64,000 bases of DNA. Origin: Deltaproteobacteria bacterium. Its GTDB lineage: Bacteria; Myxococcota_A; Polyangia; JAAYKL01. Under the pieces are notes generated by a model, which did not search any database, was not told the DNA's origin, and saw only the letters and a list, made by a program, of their open reading frames with translations. The first letter of the stretch is position 1, and every line of letters starts with the position of its first letter. Positions 36,006 to 47,129 of this stretch are shown in pieces. A program made the translations under genes and the position numbers. The stretch spans positions 1 to 64,000 of the forward strand of contig JAFGQN010000165.1 of the NCBI GenBank assembly GCA_016935665.1, written 5' to 3'.

Positions 36006-38129
36006 CTACGATACGGTATCCCCTGGAAGTGTATCGCCCAGCACCTCTGCCAGTTCAAGACGGTTTTGTTTGCCGCCAGCGGCGAGTATCATTCCCTCGG
36101 ACAGTCCAAATTTCATTTGGCGCGGTTTGAGATTGGCAACCACCACCACATTTTTGCCCACCAGCGCGTCTATCTCTGTTTCGTAGCGTTTGCGAATACC
36201 GGCAAATACCTGTCTGGGTTTCTCTTCACCAATATCCACCTGCAGCTTCAGCAGTTTGTCGGCGCCGTCCACCAGTTGTGCAGATTTAATGGTGCCCACG
36301 CGCAAATCCAGTTTGGCAAAGTCGTCGATACTGATGTAGTCCTCGTCTTTGGTTTCCACTTTTTTTGCTGCTGTTTCAGACGCCTGTGGCTGTTTTCCCT
36401 TGCCGCGGTCGGCGCTGCCGCTCTGGTTCTTTTCAATCTTTGCCCATGAGTCGCGCAGGGTTACTGTGCGATTGAAGACGGGATTGTCTTTGGAAAATTC
36501 AAAGCGATCCGCGACAAAGTAGCCAATACGTTCAAACTGAATGCGATCTTCGGGGTTCAACTCTTTGATGTATGGCTCCGCATAGCAATTCTCCAGAACC
36601 TCCAGTGAGTTGGGGTTCAAATTGTCGAGCCAGCTCTGCCCTTCTTCGGCTTTGTTGGGATTCTCAACGTTGAACAGGCGATCATACTGACGCACCGTTA
36701 TTTTGACGGCGTGTTTCGCGCTGACCCAGTGGGAGGTGCCTTTTACTTTGCGGCCATCGGGCGCAGTTCCACCGCGGGACTCGGGATCAAATGTACAAAT
36801 CAGTTTTACGATATTGCCATTGTCGTCTTTGAGCACATCCTTGCAGGTGATTAAACAGGCGTAACGCAACCGAATCTCTTTGCCCGGGCTCAAACGGAAC
36901 CATTTGCGGGGCGCATCTTCCCGGAAGTCGTCCTGTTCAATATACACATGTTTTCCAAATGGTATTTTGCGGCTTCCCCAGCGATCATCTTCGGGATGAA
37001 GCGGTGCATCAAAATATTCCTCTTTGTCTTCCGGGTAGTTTTCGATTTCCACCAACAGCGGGTTGATGACCCCCATGATGCGTGGAGATGTTTCGTTCAG
37101 GTCTTCGCGCACAATGTGTTCCAGCAAAGCAAAATCCGCCACGTTCTCGCGTTTGGCAATACCGATACGGTCGCTGAATTTGCGCAGTGCAGAAGGGGAG
37201 ACGCCGCGACGACGCATGCCGCAGATGGTGGGCATGCGGGGATCATCCCAGCCATTTACGTGGTTTTCCTTTACCAGTTGCAGCAGTTTTCGTTTGCTCA
37301 TAACCGTGAAACTCAGATTGAGCCGGGCAAACTCGATTTGTTGTGGATGGTGCACCGGAAGCTGTTCCAGGAACCAGTCGTAGAGTGGACGGTGGTTTTC
37401 AAATTCCAGAGTGCACAACGAATGCGTGATGCCTTCGACGGAGTCTTCGAGACCATGGGCCCAGTCATACATGGGATAAATGCACCATTTGTCGCCGGTG
37501 CGGTGATGGTGCGCATGTCGAATGCGATACACAATTGGATCCCGCAGGTTCATGTTGGGGGACTGCATGTCAATTTTGGCCCTGAGACAAATTTCGCCGT
37601 CTTTGTATTTACCGGCTTTCATTTCCAAAAACAGCGTTATGTTTTCTTCGACCGGTCTGTCTCGATAAGGGCTGTTTTTACCGGGCGTGTTAAAGTCACC
37701 GCGATATTGTCTGATTTCATCGGGCGTCAGCGATTCCACGTATGCCTTTCCATCTTTTACCAGCGTCATCGCATGGTCATACATGGCATCAAAGTAGTCC
37801 GACGCAAAAAAGAGACCGTCCCATTTGAACCCCAGCCATTCAATGTCTTCTTTGATGGACTCCACGTATTCTGTTTCCTCGGTTTCAGGGTTCGTATCGT
37901 CGAAGCGCAGATTGCAGGTGCCGTTGTATTTTTTGGCGATACCAAAGTTCAGACAAATGGATTTGGCATGACCAATATGCAAGTACCCATTGGGCTCAGG
38001 GGGAAAACGGGTGGCGACTTTACCGTTGTTTTTCCCCTGTTTCAGATCTTCATTGATAATATCTTCAATGAAATTGGTGCGCGCCGCTTCAGTTGCCAAA
38101 GCGTCGGTTGTTTTGATTTCCTCGGTCAT
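36006..38129 (-). CDS. glnS: Glutaminyl-tRNA synthetase fused to a Trbp111-type tRNA-binding domain
   Basis: A 707-residue glutaminyl-tRNA synthetase. The class I signature is [14 protein letters not shown] near residue 45, and the KMSKS-like loop is [10 protein letters not shown] near 278. The GlnRS beta-barrel anticodon-binding domain extends to about 555. After a charged linker ([15 protein letters not shown]) residues about 595-707 form an OB-fold tRNA-binding domain of the Trbp111/EMAPII/MetRS C-terminal kind: [47 protein letters not shown]. Other lineages add different appendages to GlnRS, for example a YqeY-like tail in Deinococcus. The start ATG overlaps the NikR stop (ATGA). Confidence 0.93.
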   Translation of the reverse strand: MTEEIKTTDALATEAARTNFIEDIINEDLKQGKNNGKVATRFPPEPNGYLHIGHAKSICLNFGIAKKYNGTCNLRFDDTNPETEETEYVESIKEDIEWLGFKWDGLFFASDYFDAMYDHAMTLVKDGKAYVESLTPDEIRQYRGDFNTPGKNSPYRDRPVEENITLFLEMKAGKYKDGEICLRAKIDMQSPNMNLRDPIVYRIRHAHHHRTGDKWCIYPMYDWAHGLEDSVEGITHSLCTLEFENHRPLYDWFLEQLPVHHPQQIEFARLNLSFTVMSKRKLLQLVKENHVNGWDDPRMPTICGMRRRGVSPSALRKFSDRIGIAKRENVADFALLEHIVREDLNETSPRIMGVINPLLVEIENYPEDKEEYFDAPLHPEDDRWGSRKIPFGKHVYIEQDDFREDAPRKWFRLSPGKEIRLRYACLITCKDVLKDDNGNIVKLICTFDPESRGGTAPDGRKVKGTSHWVSAKHAVKITVRQYDRLFNVENPNKAEEGQSWLDNLNPNSLEVLENCYAEPYIKELNPEDRIQFERIGYFVADRFEFSKDNPVFNRTVTLRDSWAKIEKNQSGSADRGKGKQPQASETAAKKVETKDEDYISIDDFAKLDLRVGTIKSAQLVDGADKLLKLQVDIGEEKPRQVFAGIRKRYETEIDALVGKNVVVVANLKPRQMKFGLSEGMILAAGGKQNRLELAEVLGDTLPGDTVS

Positions 38130-38542
38130 AATCGTTCTCCTGTAGTGGCCGGTACCAGTTTTCCCATTTTTACGCCATTGGTGGATGTAATTGCATTGCC
38201 CAGACTTGCTATCTCTTTGGCTTTACCTCGAAGAAGCAACACTTCCAGACAATTGCTTTCGTCCATGTGAACGTGAGTTGTTGATATAATCAGATCATGT
38301 GAATCATGTTGCAAGTGCGTGAGTTTGTGGCTGAGATCGTGAGCGTCATGATCGTACACCATAATGGCCACCCCCACCTGGGTTTTTTCGCTATCGGTGT
38401 CGGACCATTCCTTTTTTATGAGCTCCTCGCGAATCATGTCGCGTACAGCTTCTGAACGGTTGCTGTATCCCCGTTGTGCAATGAGCGCGTCAAATTGTTT
38501 CAGCAGCTCTTCATCCAGAGATATTCCAATACGATTTAGCAT
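38126..38542 (-). CDS. nikR: Nickel-responsive transcriptional regulator NikR
   Basis: A 138-residue NikR. Residues 1-50 are a ribbon-helix-helix DNA-binding domain ([36 protein letters not shown]). The C-terminal ACT-like domain has the square-planar nickel ligands as His in HDLIISTT, H-x-H in THVHMDE, and Cys in [14 protein letters not shown] precedes the ATG. It lies between the nitroreductase gene (12 bp apart) and glnS (ATGA overlap), not beside a nickel transporter, hydrogenase or urease. No NikR operator pair (GTATGA/TCATAC) was noticed upstream of this operon. Confidence 0.93.
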   Translation of the reverse strand: MLNRIGISLDEELLKQFDALIAQRGYSNRSEAVRDMIREELIKKEWSDTDSEKTQVGVAIMVYDHDAHDLSHKLTHLQHDSHDLIISTTHVHMDESNCLEVLLLRGKAKEIASLGNAITSTNGVKMGKLVPATTGERL

Positions 38543-38554
38543 ACTGTCAAACTC

Positions 38555-39430
38555 CTACCCGTTAAAATATCTGGCCGAAACTGGAAATCGACCAGAAGGA
38601 TGTGGATACTCGAATTTAGGACGTCCAAGAGCGATAACCGCAAAAACGGTTTCGTCTCCAGGAATACCAATTGTTTGTGCTATTTTTGGGTCCCTTTTCA
38701 TCGCTTCCACTGCAAATCCTATCAGGCATGAACCGATGCCCATGCTATGTGCTCCGAGACAAATGTTTTGCGCAGCCATGAGAGCATCGTCATGGGCACA
38801 AAAAGCGCCCGGTTTCATGCTGATAACAATGGCGCCGGTGGCGCCGTGAAACAGAAGATCTTCCCGTTTTTCGTCCCAGCGGTTCAGACTGTCGGCCACC
38901 TGCCCGTAATATCTGGCATAATAATTACCAAGTACATCTTTCATGAAGAGTTTGGACAACAGGCGTAGCATTGGGTTTTCGGCCTGACGGTTTAACTTTC
39001 GGAAAAAGCCGGAGATGGCTTCTGCGTATCGTTCCATCGCTGCGCGGCTGGGGATGACTGTAAATTGCCATTTCTGCGCATTGGTGCCGGACGGCGCCCA
39101 TTGACCAAAAGTAATCAGATCTTCGAATTCCGTTGCTGACAGTTCATCCCTGCGGTAGTCCCTGCAGGAACGGCGGTGCATCACCGATTCAAACAGTGCC
39201 GCTGCTTCATTGGGATAAGTGCCCTTTAATGTTGGGACCACCAGGTCTGTGACCCGCACCGCATTCTCCGGACAGACGGCCACGCATTGACCGCAGTGCA
39301 TGGATTTATCGCCGGTGACCCGTGCCTTTCCATCGATGACTTGAAGTGCATCGTATGGGCACACCGCGACGCATTTGCCACACCCGGTGCACTTATCCGT
39401 TTCTATCGTTGTCTTGATGTCGTAACCCAT
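38555..39430 (-). CDS. Ferredoxin-nitroreductase fusion oxidoreductase
   Basis: A 291-residue protein of two modules. Residues 1-65 are a 2[4Fe-4S] ferredoxin (CTGCGKCVAVCP and CGQCVAVCP). Residues about 85-290 are an FMN-dependent nitroreductase fold: RRSCRDYRRDELS at the N-terminus, FGQWAPSGTNAQKWQF for FMN binding, NICLGAHSMGIGSCLIGF and VIALGRPKFEYP at the end. It probably reduces an organic acceptor using ferredoxin-level electrons. First gene of the nitroreductase-nikR-glnS operon. Confidence 0.9.
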   Translation of the reverse strand: MGYDIKTTIETDKCTGCGKCVAVCPYDALQVIDGKARVTGDKSMHCGQCVAVCPENAVRVTDLVVPTLKGTYPNEAAALFESVMHRRSCRDYRRDELSATEFEDLITFGQWAPSGTNAQKWQFTVIPSRAAMERYAEAISGFFRKLNRQAENPMLRLLSKLFMKDVLGNYYARYYGQVADSLNRWDEKREDLLFHGATGAIVISMKPGAFCAHDDALMAAQNICLGAHSMGIGSCLIGFAVEAMKRDPKIAQTIGIPGDETVFAVIALGRPKFEYPHPSGRFPVSARYFNG

Positions 39431-39625
39431 GGCCCATTAATGACAAATAGGTTCACTGAGTTGAAGCTATTTTTTACTGAATATGCATTTTTTTAAAATG
39501 CGGTGCCTAAACAGACATTGTGAAGTGTCGATATTATATATAGGGATCAGTGGAGGTTCCTTAAAAAAACAGCCACCCTCGACCGTTGGTTGCGCGATGG
39601 CCTGGTTCTGATGGGAGCGTATGAG

Positions 39626-39838
39626 ATGAAGGCGATGCTATTGTATTTTTTAATCGGCGCGATTGTTTCGATTTGGACCGCCATCAATCAGCAGCAAGTC
39701 GAAGAAGAAGATGCGGATGAAGATCCGCCCAGCGGATCCTACGCCGTGGCATATATTCTCATCGCTCTGGCCTGGCCTGTTTCGGTGATTGTATCCATCT
39801 ATTCTCTGCTCTCCAGTATTTTCGTAAAGGATTCCTGA
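39626..39838 (+). CDS. Small membrane protein, two predicted helices
   Basis: A 70-residue protein with a hydrophobic helix at about 3-20, an acidic loop (EEEDADEDPPSG) and a second helix at about 38-60. GGGAG lies 8 bp before ATG 39626; an upstream in-frame TTG at 39590 is less likely. The family is not recognised. Confidence 0.5.
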   Translation: MKAMLLYFLIGAIVSIWTAINQQQVEEEDADEDPPSGSYAVAYILIALAWPVSVIVSIYSLLSSIFVKDS

Positions 39839-40016
39839 TTCGTTAGCCGGGAGCGCCGCCTGCACCATCTGTTTCACCCTCGTTGGAATCGCTTGATTTT
39901 GTACAATTTGGTATATCGTTATCGTCTGCGAGGTTTTGATTGCAGGATCGGTGGTCTCTGGTATGGTGCAGCCAGGATTTTTTGCCGTAAGGCTGATTTT
40001 TTATCGGAGAATAAAA

Positions 40017-41210
40017 ATGAGCGAAGACAATTTTGAACAGCTGTTGAACGATTCCTTTGCCGTGGACGCTGGAATTTCTCTTGGAGAAAAAGTGTTGGCT
40101 ACAGTCGTCTCTATCGGGGCCGAGTACGTCTTTTTGGATTTGGGAACGCGTTCCGAAGGGATGGTACAGCGGGACGAGCTGGAGAAGAATGGCGAGTTGA
40201 CTGTGAAAGTGGGCGATGAGATTGAAGTGGTCACCTCTGCATCCAAAGATGGGGCTATTATCTGTGCGACCCGCCTGGGGCAGGGCAGTGTGGAGAGAAC
40301 GGACGACACCGCTGCGCTGGTCGCCCAGCTGCAGGACGCATACGATGCAGGCCTCTCAGTGGAAGGAAAAGTGAAAGAAACCAACAAGGGCGGTTTCAAC
40401 GTGGATATATTTGGCGTGCGCGCTTTTTGTCCCATTTCGCAGATTGATATAACATATTGTGATACCCCGGACGAACATGTGGGGCGCACCTACGAATTTG
40501 CCATTACAAAATTGGAGAACGATGGTCGCAATGTAGTGGTCAGCCGTCGGGTACTGCTGCAGAAAGCCGCCGAACTGGAGAAGCAAAGAGTTTGGGAGAC
40601 GCTTTGTGTGGGACAGGTAATGGATGGAACCGTTTCCTCGTTGCAACCCTATGGCGCTTTTGTGAATCTGGGGGGAATCGAAGGATTGCTGCACATCTCC
40701 GAAATATCGCACTCTCGCCTGCAGCATCCGGAGGAAGTATTGGAGAAGGGGCAAGCCCTCCGTGTTCAGATAAAAGAGTTGAACCCGGAAAAAAAGAAAA
40801 TTTCCCTGAGTCTTAAATCATTGCTGGACGATCCATGGGATGAGTTTGTGGCCACCACGACCACCGGCACAGTTTTCAACGGTAAAGTGATGAAAATCGC
40901 GGATTTTGGTGCGTTTGTGGAAGTGGCCAGCGGAATCCAGGGCCTGGTGCATGTTTCTCAGATGAAAAAAGGGTCCCATGTCAGCAATCCGCGCGCGGTT
41001 GTATCGGTGGGGCAGCAGGTGGAAGTTCGGGTGCTTGAAGTGGATCCCCAGTCTCGCCGTGTGTCGTTGGCCATGGTGGATAGAGATGCGGAACAGGAGC
41101 AGGAGAACGCGGAAGCATTTAGAGCGAGCAGCCGGAAGTCTCAATCGGATTCGTCTGCGTCCATGGGGACACTGGGGGATTTGCTGGGCAACCGTCTGGG
41201 TAAAAAGTAG
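40017..41210 (+). CDS. S1-domain RNA-binding protein (ribosomal protein S1-like)
   Basis: A 397-residue protein with four S1 OB-fold repeats at about 15-90, 100-180, 192-265 and 280-355. The third (VGQVMDGTVSSLQPYGAFVNLGGIEGLLHISEI) and fourth (GKVMKIADFGAFVEVASGIQGLVHVSQM) are canonical; the first two are more diverged. The C-terminus is a Glu/Ser-rich tail. CGGAGA precedes ATG 40017. It is shorter than ribosomal protein S1 (about 557 residues, six domains), so it resembles the short S1-like proteins of some bacteria and may act in translation or RNA turnover. Confidence 0.85.
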   Translation: MSEDNFEQLLNDSFAVDAGISLGEKVLATVVSIGAEYVFLDLGTRSEGMVQRDELEKNGELTVKVGDEIEVVTSASKDGAIICATRLGQGSVERTDDTAALVAQLQDAYDAGLSVEGKVKETNKGGFNVDIFGVRAFCPISQIDITYCDTPDEHVGRTYEFAITKLENDGRNVVVSRRVLLQKAAELEKQRVWETLCVGQVMDGTVSSLQPYGAFVNLGGIEGLLHISEISHSRLQHPEEVLEKGQALRVQIKELNPEKKKISLSLKSLLDDPWDEFVATTTTGTVFNGKVMKIADFGAFVEVASGIQGLVHVSQMKKGSHVSNPRAVVSVGQQVEVRVLEVDPQSRRVSLAMVDRDAEQEQENAEAFRASSRKSQSDSSASMGTLGDLLGNRLGKK

Positions 41211-41521
41211 GACATCTGCCTTCCCTGGTCAATTTGCCCGGCAGCCCAGATGGCAGTCGTTGTTTTTTTATGTTGATGCCAGCCACTGGGGCCGTTTCTG
41301 TGAAAGAAATCACGATATTGCTTGTATTGTTTGGGGATTATTGCGAATTATAGTATTCGAAACACCAGTTACTGGTTTCTGTTTGCAAACTTGTAGCCTG
41401 CGTGAATAGGGGATTCAGAGGTTTTGGGTTATTGTTGCAGGATATATGAAGCGTCTGCTTTGCTTGTAAAAGAAACCCGGATGCTGGATATTCAAGAACA
41501 CTGTTCGGAGAAAACACGTTC
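41211..41521. other. Intergenic region
   Basis: No gene or repeat was recognised in these 311 bases. They should contain the promoter of the response regulator-phosphatase gene. Confidence 0.4.
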
Positions 41522-42688
41522 ATGGCATATAGAATTCTTATTGTGGATGACGACAGTTCCACGCGGAACCTGCTCAAAATCTATCTCTCTCAGTGGGGGT
41601 ACGATTGTACACTGGCCGAAGATGGTTCCCACGCATGGGAACTCTATCAGCAGAGCAACTTCGATATGGTGCTTACCGATTGGATGATGCCCGGGTTGCA
41701 GGGCCCTGAGCTTTGCCAGAAAATACGGGGCTACGATAAAGGCGGATATACGTACGTGATTCTGTGCACGGTGAAGGACAATGTCAAAAATATCGTGGAG
41801 GGAATAGAATCGGGCGCCGACGACTACGTGACCAAACCCTTTGACCGGAATGAGTTGAAGGTTCGCATTACAGCCGGCGAGCGGGTATTGCGACTTGAAT
41901 ACACTCTCGAAAAGAACAACGAGCGCTTGCAGCGGAATTTGAAGCAGGCCGCCATATCCCTGGAAAGTATGCTCCCCGCAAAACGACAGGGAAAACCCAT
42001 GAACATCGACTGGATGTTTAAGCCGGCGGCGTATATCGGCGGTGATTTGTTCAATGTCTTTGCGCTTGATGAGGTGAGAACCAGTATCTTTTCGATAGAT
42101 GTGTCCGGACATGGTGTGGCTTCCGCTTTGTTTGCCGTGACGTTGAGCAATATGCTGCGTCCGTGGGGAACCTCTGTCAGCGCGCGTGGGCCAGGGAATA
42201 AATATGGGATAGAGAATCTGACGTCGCCGGCAACGGTGGCGGCAGTGTTAAACGAGCGTTTTCAATTGAAGCCGCCCGCGGATTTGTATTTTACGATGTT
42301 TTATGGTGTTTACAACCACGCGGAGGAAACACTCAAATGGGTTCGCGCGGGACATCCAACCCCGATTCTGATAAGTGGCGACAAAACAGAAATACTGGAA
42401 ACCGGCGATCCGCCAATTGGGTTTTTAACGGATTACGAATTTACAGAGTTTGAGTCAACGATGAAAACCGGGGATAGATTGTTTTTGTATACCGACGGTA
42501 TCATCGACGTGACCAACCCTACATTTATGCCATTTGGCGCAGAGCGGCTGCAAAAAAAACTGGTGTCGCTGAATGGGGAACCTCTCGACAATGCACTTCG
42601 GTTGTTTGAAGAGCATATTATTGCCTACCGTGGCGGGGATGAATTCGAAGACGATCTGAGCCTGTTGGGAGTGGAGTTTTCGGACTGA
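41522..42688 (+). CDS. Response regulator with RsbU-type PP2C phosphatase output
   Basis: A 388-residue protein. Residues 1-120 are a receiver domain with acidic pair VDDD and phosphoacceptor D53 in LTDWMMPG; Lys of TKPF completes the site. A short coiled coil (LEYTLEKNNERLQRNLKQA) links it to a SpoIIE/RsbU-class serine phosphatase (about 160-385): YIGGDLFNVF, SIDVSGHGVASAL, RAGHPTPIL, LYTDGIID supply the metal Asp residues. In this architecture phosphorylation controls dephosphorylation of an anti-sigma-factor antagonist. No such antagonist or sigma factor is adjacent. Confidence 0.92.
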   Translation: MAYRILIVDDDSSTRNLLKIYLSQWGYDCTLAEDGSHAWELYQQSNFDMVLTDWMMPGLQGPELCQKIRGYDKGGYTYVILCTVKDNVKNIVEGIESGADDYVTKPFDRNELKVRITAGERVLRLEYTLEKNNERLQRNLKQAAISLESMLPAKRQGKPMNIDWMFKPAAYIGGDLFNVFALDEVRTSIFSIDVSGHGVASALFAVTLSNMLRPWGTSVSARGPGNKYGIENLTSPATVAAVLNERFQLKPPADLYFTMFYGVYNHAEETLKWVRAGHPTPILISGDKTEILETGDPPIGFLTDYEFTEFESTMKTGDRLFLYTDGIIDVTNPTFMPFGAERLQKKLVSLNGEPLDNALRLFEEHIIAYRGGDEFEDDLSLLGVEFSD

Positions 42689-42791
42689 CGCGCGTCACCG
42701 AACCATCCAGGGCAAGGCAGCGGATAAACGATTGCCCGACATTTGTTTTAGTTTTGGTTGAAACTCGATACGCCTGCAGAACAACCTTTTT

Positions 42792-45647
42792 TCAGGATTT
42801 GTTTCTAAGTTCGATAATCAGTTTGAAAATCTTTGTGGCATTCTCATATATCTGCCGGGCGTCGTCCATATTTCCCATGCGAATGGCGTCTTCCAGTTTG
42901 CTGCACTTTAAAGCCATCTCCTTTAAAAACAGATTGGCGGAACTGCCACGAATGGCGTGTGCCTTGCGCGCCAGCTCAGTAGTATCCTGAACGGAAAAAT
43001 CGTACTTCATTTTCTCCAGCAATTTCTGGTTGGTTTCAATGTACTGGTCGAGCAGGTAATGATAGTCCTTTATTTCCAGCATCATCTCTTTGGCGATTTT
43101 CTTTAATGAAAGAGCGTTTGTGGCGGCATCCCGGTCGTCTTCTTCAATGGGCAAATCCGCGATGCTCGCGGCCTCGCTGGCCATGCGTTCAATGAACGGT
43201 TCCGGCACATATGAAACAAGTGGAACGTTTCCGCTCACCAGTTGGCTCAATGCTTCAGTCAAATCTGTTCTGTTAATGGGTTTGGAAAGTATTTCAACAT
43301 TGGAAAATGCGAAAAGCTGATTCACCGCCGCCAGGTTTTGTGCCGGTTCCACAATGGCAATCACACTGGTGTTCGAATAATGATCATCCTGTTGCAGGAA
43401 ATCCAGCAGTTTCATGATGTCCATGCGAACGGTGGCCAAATCTACAAATAGAATGTGCGGGTGCAGACTGCCAATGCTTACCATTCCTTCCAGTTCCGAT
43501 TTTACATGACGAAACGAAGCAGTGGGAAATGAGCGTTGCAGGTTGTTTTTCACCGTTTGGGCGCAATCCTCATCAGTGCTTAACATGAGTGCACGGATTT
43601 TGCTGCGTACTTCCTCCCTGGCGCCAATCCCCAGATGTTTGTACAGCACCTTCTGGAGCAAGTCCCGTTTAATGGGCTTGGTAATATAATCGTTCATACC
43701 GTGGTACAGGCAAAGATCCATATCGCCTTTCATGGCGCTGGCAGTGAGGGCCACGATAGGAACTTTATTACCGGTCTCCCGTATTTTTTTGGTGACCTCC
43801 AGACCGCTTAACCCAGGCATCTGCATATCCATGAGAATCAGATCAAATAACTCGGTTCGAGCCATTTGCAGCGCCTGAATGCCGTCTGATGCAATGTGCA
43901 CCACATGTCCCATCCGTTCGATCATAGTGATCATCAGCTGTTGATTGACTTCATGGTCTTCGGCGACCAGAATCTGTGCACTTGTAAATGGTGCCGCAGA
44001 AACGGATGCCCCGGCAAAAGGCGTATGCTGGTGGCGAGAAAAGCCAAACAGTCGTTGAATGGTGGTAAGAAGGCGCTTTTTATCGAGTGGTTTGGTCAGA
44101 AAACCCGCATATCCGGTTTTGGCCTGTTTGTTTGGATTGCACACATGGGAGATTCCCAAAATCTGGACAGCCTGGTTCATGGAGGCGTTTTGCAGCCTTT
44201 CGGGAATACTCTGGGTGTCATTTTGGGGCAACATGGCATCGACAAGGGCGAAATCCACGTGTCGGGCGTGAATGGTCTCCAATGCTGCGTCGAGGGTTTT
44301 CACCTTTATTATTTCAATGTGCAAATCACTGAGCATCGTCTCGAGTATGCTGGCAGAAATTTCGTTGTCTTCGGCTATCAGGACAGTTTTACCGACGTAG
44401 TCCTGGACGTTGTCCACAGGGCTTTGGGGCTGGGACGATGTTGGGCGGCGATCGAGCCAGACATCGAATGTAAATGTGGACCCGTGATGCTTTTTGCTCT
44501 TAACCCGAATGGTGCCATCCATGAGCGAAACCAGATTTTTACAAATGGCAAGCCCGAGACCGGTTCCGCCATATTGCCGCGTGATGGAGCCATCGGCCTG
44601 CACAAAAGGCTGAAATATTTTCTGGATTTTGTCATCCTCAACGCCGATGCCTGTATCCTGCACCACAAACTCGATATTTACCCGGTTGCCAATGCAACCG
44701 ATTTCTCTGGCCTGCACAAAAATATAGCCATCGCTGGTAAACTTGGCCGCATTGCTCAGCAGGTTGGTGAGGACCTGTCTAAGCCGCATGGGATCCCCGA
44801 TGACTTCGGTGGTAATGCCGGACGTATCGGCGAGCATCTCCACATTGTCGTTGGCTGCTTTAATGTGAATCAGGTGCATGGTCTGAAACACCAGTTTTTC
44901 AACATTGAACGACACCTGTTCAAATACCAGTTTATTGGCCTCAATCTTTGATAAATCCAGGATGTTATCGAGCAGTGACAGGAGGTTTTCCGCACTGTAC
45001 TCAATCATCTTCAACGCGTGACGCTGCTCCGCGGTAATATCGTCGTCGAGGAGCATTTCGGTATATCCCACAATCGCATTCATTGGTGTGCGAATTTCAT
45101 GGCTGGTGTTGGCCAAAAAAGCGCTTTTGGCCTTGCTCGCTTCTTCGGCCTTGAGCGCGTACTGGTTTTTAATTTCCATGGCTTTTTCGAGCTCCATATT
45201 GGCCAGCTCGATTTTCATTTTTGATTCCTTGAGCTCCTGCTGCGTGTTTTTTTGTTGTGTGATGTCGAGAAAAACCGAAAAGAGGCACTCCTTGTTTTTG
45301 ATGCGAACCAGCTCCGCGGTCCAGGACACATACAGGTGACTGCCGTCGGGACGCCGATACTTGCGTTCAACGCCTCGAATGACGCCGCCGCCTTCCAGGA
45401 TGCGAATGGCCTCGTCTCGGTCTGCCTCCGAAATCAGATTGAGTTCCATGGCCGTTTGCCCAATGGTGTGCGCGCGATGCAAACCAAACGTATCGAAAAA
45501 AACGTCGTTGGCATCAATGATGCGGCCGGAACGAAACGATGTGATGAGCATGGCCGCCAGATTGGTATGGAATACATCCCGGGTAATCTCGTCGGATTCC
45601 GGAATGATACTGAAGGTGTCTCTTACGTTGCGGGGATAGTCTTCCAT
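42792..45647 (-). CDS. Hybrid histidine kinase: PAS, HisKA, ATPase, receivers, HPt
   Basis: A 951-residue phosphorelay kinase without membrane segments. A PAS domain occupies about 35-150 ([35 protein letters not shown]). The HisKA box [11 protein letters not shown] has H183; the ATPase shows [25 protein letters not shown] and GGTGLGLAI. Receiver 1 (about 430-545) has [10 protein letters not shown] and VDAMLPQ; receiver 2 (about 570-690) has LVAEDHEVN and LMDMQMPG; a third degenerate receiver-like segment lies at about 700-810. An HPt domain ends the protein, with H897 in [11 protein letters not shown]. The start at 45647 has GAGAG upstream; the longer frame does not. Confidence 0.9.
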   Translation of the reverse strand: MEDYPRNVRDTFSIIPESDEITRDVFHTNLAAMLITSFRSGRIIDANDVFFDTFGLHRAHTIGQTAMELNLISEADRDEAIRILEGGGVIRGVERKYRRPDGSHLYVSWTAELVRIKNKECLFSVFLDITQQKNTQQELKESKMKIELANMELEKAMEIKNQYALKAEEASKAKSAFLANTSHEIRTPMNAIVGYTEMLLDDDITAEQRHALKMIEYSAENLLSLLDNILDLSKIEANKLVFEQVSFNVEKLVFQTMHLIHIKAANDNVEMLADTSGITTEVIGDPMRLRQVLTNLLSNAAKFTSDGYIFVQAREIGCIGNRVNIEFVVQDTGIGVEDDKIQKIFQPFVQADGSITRQYGGTGLGLAICKNLVSLMDGTIRVKSKKHHGSTFTFDVWLDRRPTSSQPQSPVDNVQDYVGKTVLIAEDNEISASILETMLSDLHIEIIKVKTLDAALETIHARHVDFALVDAMLPQNDTQSIPERLQNASMNQAVQILGISHVCNPNKQAKTGYAGFLTKPLDKKRLLTTIQRLFGFSRHQHTPFAGASVSAAPFTSAQILVAEDHEVNQQLMITMIERMGHVVHIASDGIQALQMARTELFDLILMDMQMPGLSGLEVTKKIRETGNKVPIVALTASAMKGDMDLCLYHGMNDYITKPIKRDLLQKVLYKHLGIGAREEVRSKIRALMLSTDEDCAQTVKNNLQRSFPTASFRHVKSELEGMVSIGSLHPHILFVDLATVRMDIMKLLDFLQQDDHYSNTSVIAIVEPAQNLAAVNQLFAFSNVEILSKPINRTDLTEALSQLVSGNVPLVSYVPEPFIERMASEAASIADLPIEEDDRDAATNALSLKKIAKEMMLEIKDYHYLLDQYIETNQKLLEKMKYDFSVQDTTELARKAHAIRGSSANLFLKEMALKCSKLEDAIRMGNMDDARQIYENATKIFKLIIELRNKS

Positions 45648-45831
45648 AGTGTCTCTCACATGTAAAAATGTTGATTTTAAAAATCGTTTATTAACACTAA
45701 CCAACAACTTTTTGTATGAGTATTTTTGCCGGGCGTTTTTGTCGCAGAATTATTCGATTTGTGGCATTTGTCCGCGTTTCATCAATTGTTTTGTCAAAAG
45801 AGTCAGTGGCGTGGCGGATGGTGTTGTGGCG

Positions 45832-46908
45832 TCAATTCTGCATTTCACTGAGTGAATCCAACAGTGATGACGTCGCGGTCTCGATATGGATGAATTGCGA
45901 GTTGCGATTGATGATGGCATCAAGAGTCTGCTGTGCCACCTGCTTCGAATTGCTGATGGATAAGGAGACGCGATGGGCGTATTCGTTGGCATCGCCGATA
46001 CTGTGATTGACGCTGGCGATATCTTCAGATGTGTTGGTCACCGTTTCGGTGATTTCTCGCGTGGTCACACTTTGTTCTTCTGTTGCTGTGGCGATGGCCG
46101 CCACATAATCATTGACCTCGGTAATGACTTTAGTAATGCCTCTGATTTCTTCAATGGTTCGCTGGGTGGCTTCCTGGATGGCGCCGATTTTCTCGCGAAT
46201 GTCTGAAGTGGCGCTATTGGTTTGCTGTGCGAGTTCCTTGACTTCGTTGGCAACCACTGCAAAACCCTTTCCCGCTTCCCCCGCTCTGGCCGCTTCGATG
46301 GTGGCATTCAGTGCCAGTAATTTGGTTTGCTCTGCGATTTCAACAATGGTTTCAGTTACATTGCTGATTTGCTTCGCTGCAGCGCCCAGTGAATCCACCA
46401 TTTTCGACGCATTTTCCACACTTTTAACGGCATTGTCGGCAACGCCCCGGGCCTGTTCCGCGCTTTGTGCAATTTCGCCCACCGTAGCGGTCATTTCTTC
46501 TGTGGACACGGCAACGGAAGCAATTTTTTCACCAGATGCCTGGGTGACCGCTTTGACGTCTGCCATTTTTCTCTCCAGCATTTCGGCAGCTTCAGTGATG
46601 GCGGACACACTTGAAACCATATCACTGCCCAGACGACTCAGTTCGTTATGGACGCTGCGTTCGGAGTTGAACAATGTTCGAATCGTTTCTCCCGAAGAAT
46701 GGCTCTGTGCGAGTTTTACCTGGTACGCGTGCTGTTTCGAGAAGACGGCGGCGAGAGACTTGAAATCGTTCATCAAATCTTGCGGGACAGAAGACGGAAA
46801 CTCGGGCAGAGAGTTCATCGACGTACCCGCCAGAATTGATTTTACAATTGCGGAAATATCTTTAATCTCGACTGTTTTTGAACTGTATTCATGACTTTTA
46901 TCCGTCAT
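45832..46908 (-). CDS. Soluble methyl-accepting chemotaxis protein
   Basis: A 358-residue cytoplasmic chemoreceptor. No transmembrane helix or HAMP domain is present. The coiled-coil signalling part (about 95-340) has the tip [30 protein letters not shown] and the flanking glutamine/glutamate methylation-type stretches. The first 90 residues are short and without a recognisable sensor domain. GGAGAT precedes ATG 46908. It lies between two histidine kinase genes and is divergent from the downstream kinase. Confidence 0.88.
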   Translation of the reverse strand: MTDKSHEYSSKTVEIKDISAIVKSILAGTSMNSLPEFPSSVPQDLMNDFKSLAAVFSKQHAYQVKLAQSHSSGETIRTLFNSERSVHNELSRLGSDMVSSVSAITEAAEMLERKMADVKAVTQASGEKIASVAVSTEEMTATVGEIAQSAEQARGVADNAVKSVENASKMVDSLGAAAKQISNVTETIVEIAEQTKLLALNATIEAARAGEAGKGFAVVANEVKELAQQTNSATSDIREKIGAIQEATQRTIEEIRGITKVITEVNDYVAAIATATEEQSVTTREITETVTNTSEDIASVNHSIGDANEYAHRVSLSISNSKQVAQQTLDAIINRNSQFIHIETATSSLLDSLSEMQN

Positions 46909-47129
46909 AACTATATCTCCATCTGCTAATAGAAATAGATGTTGTTGCGATACACTGTTCGCACATTTAGGAAACGGCACTCCTCGAAAATAGTTAAGCC
47001 TGTATTGGATGATACGGATTCGCGGCTGAATATTTGTTAATTTTCATTTCATGCAGTCGATATATTAATTGATTCGCGGGCTAATTAGCATGAGGTCTGC
47101 GCCTCCGGCCTCGGACGGAAATTGAAGTC

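Noticed and set aside
36948-38270. 440-codon plus-strand frame opposite GlnRS
   Set aside because: Antisense to clear class I synthetase motifs; no signals or homology pattern.
43896-44951. 351-codon plus-strand frame opposite the hybrid kinase
   Set aside because: Antisense shadow of receiver and ATPase motifs on the minus strand.
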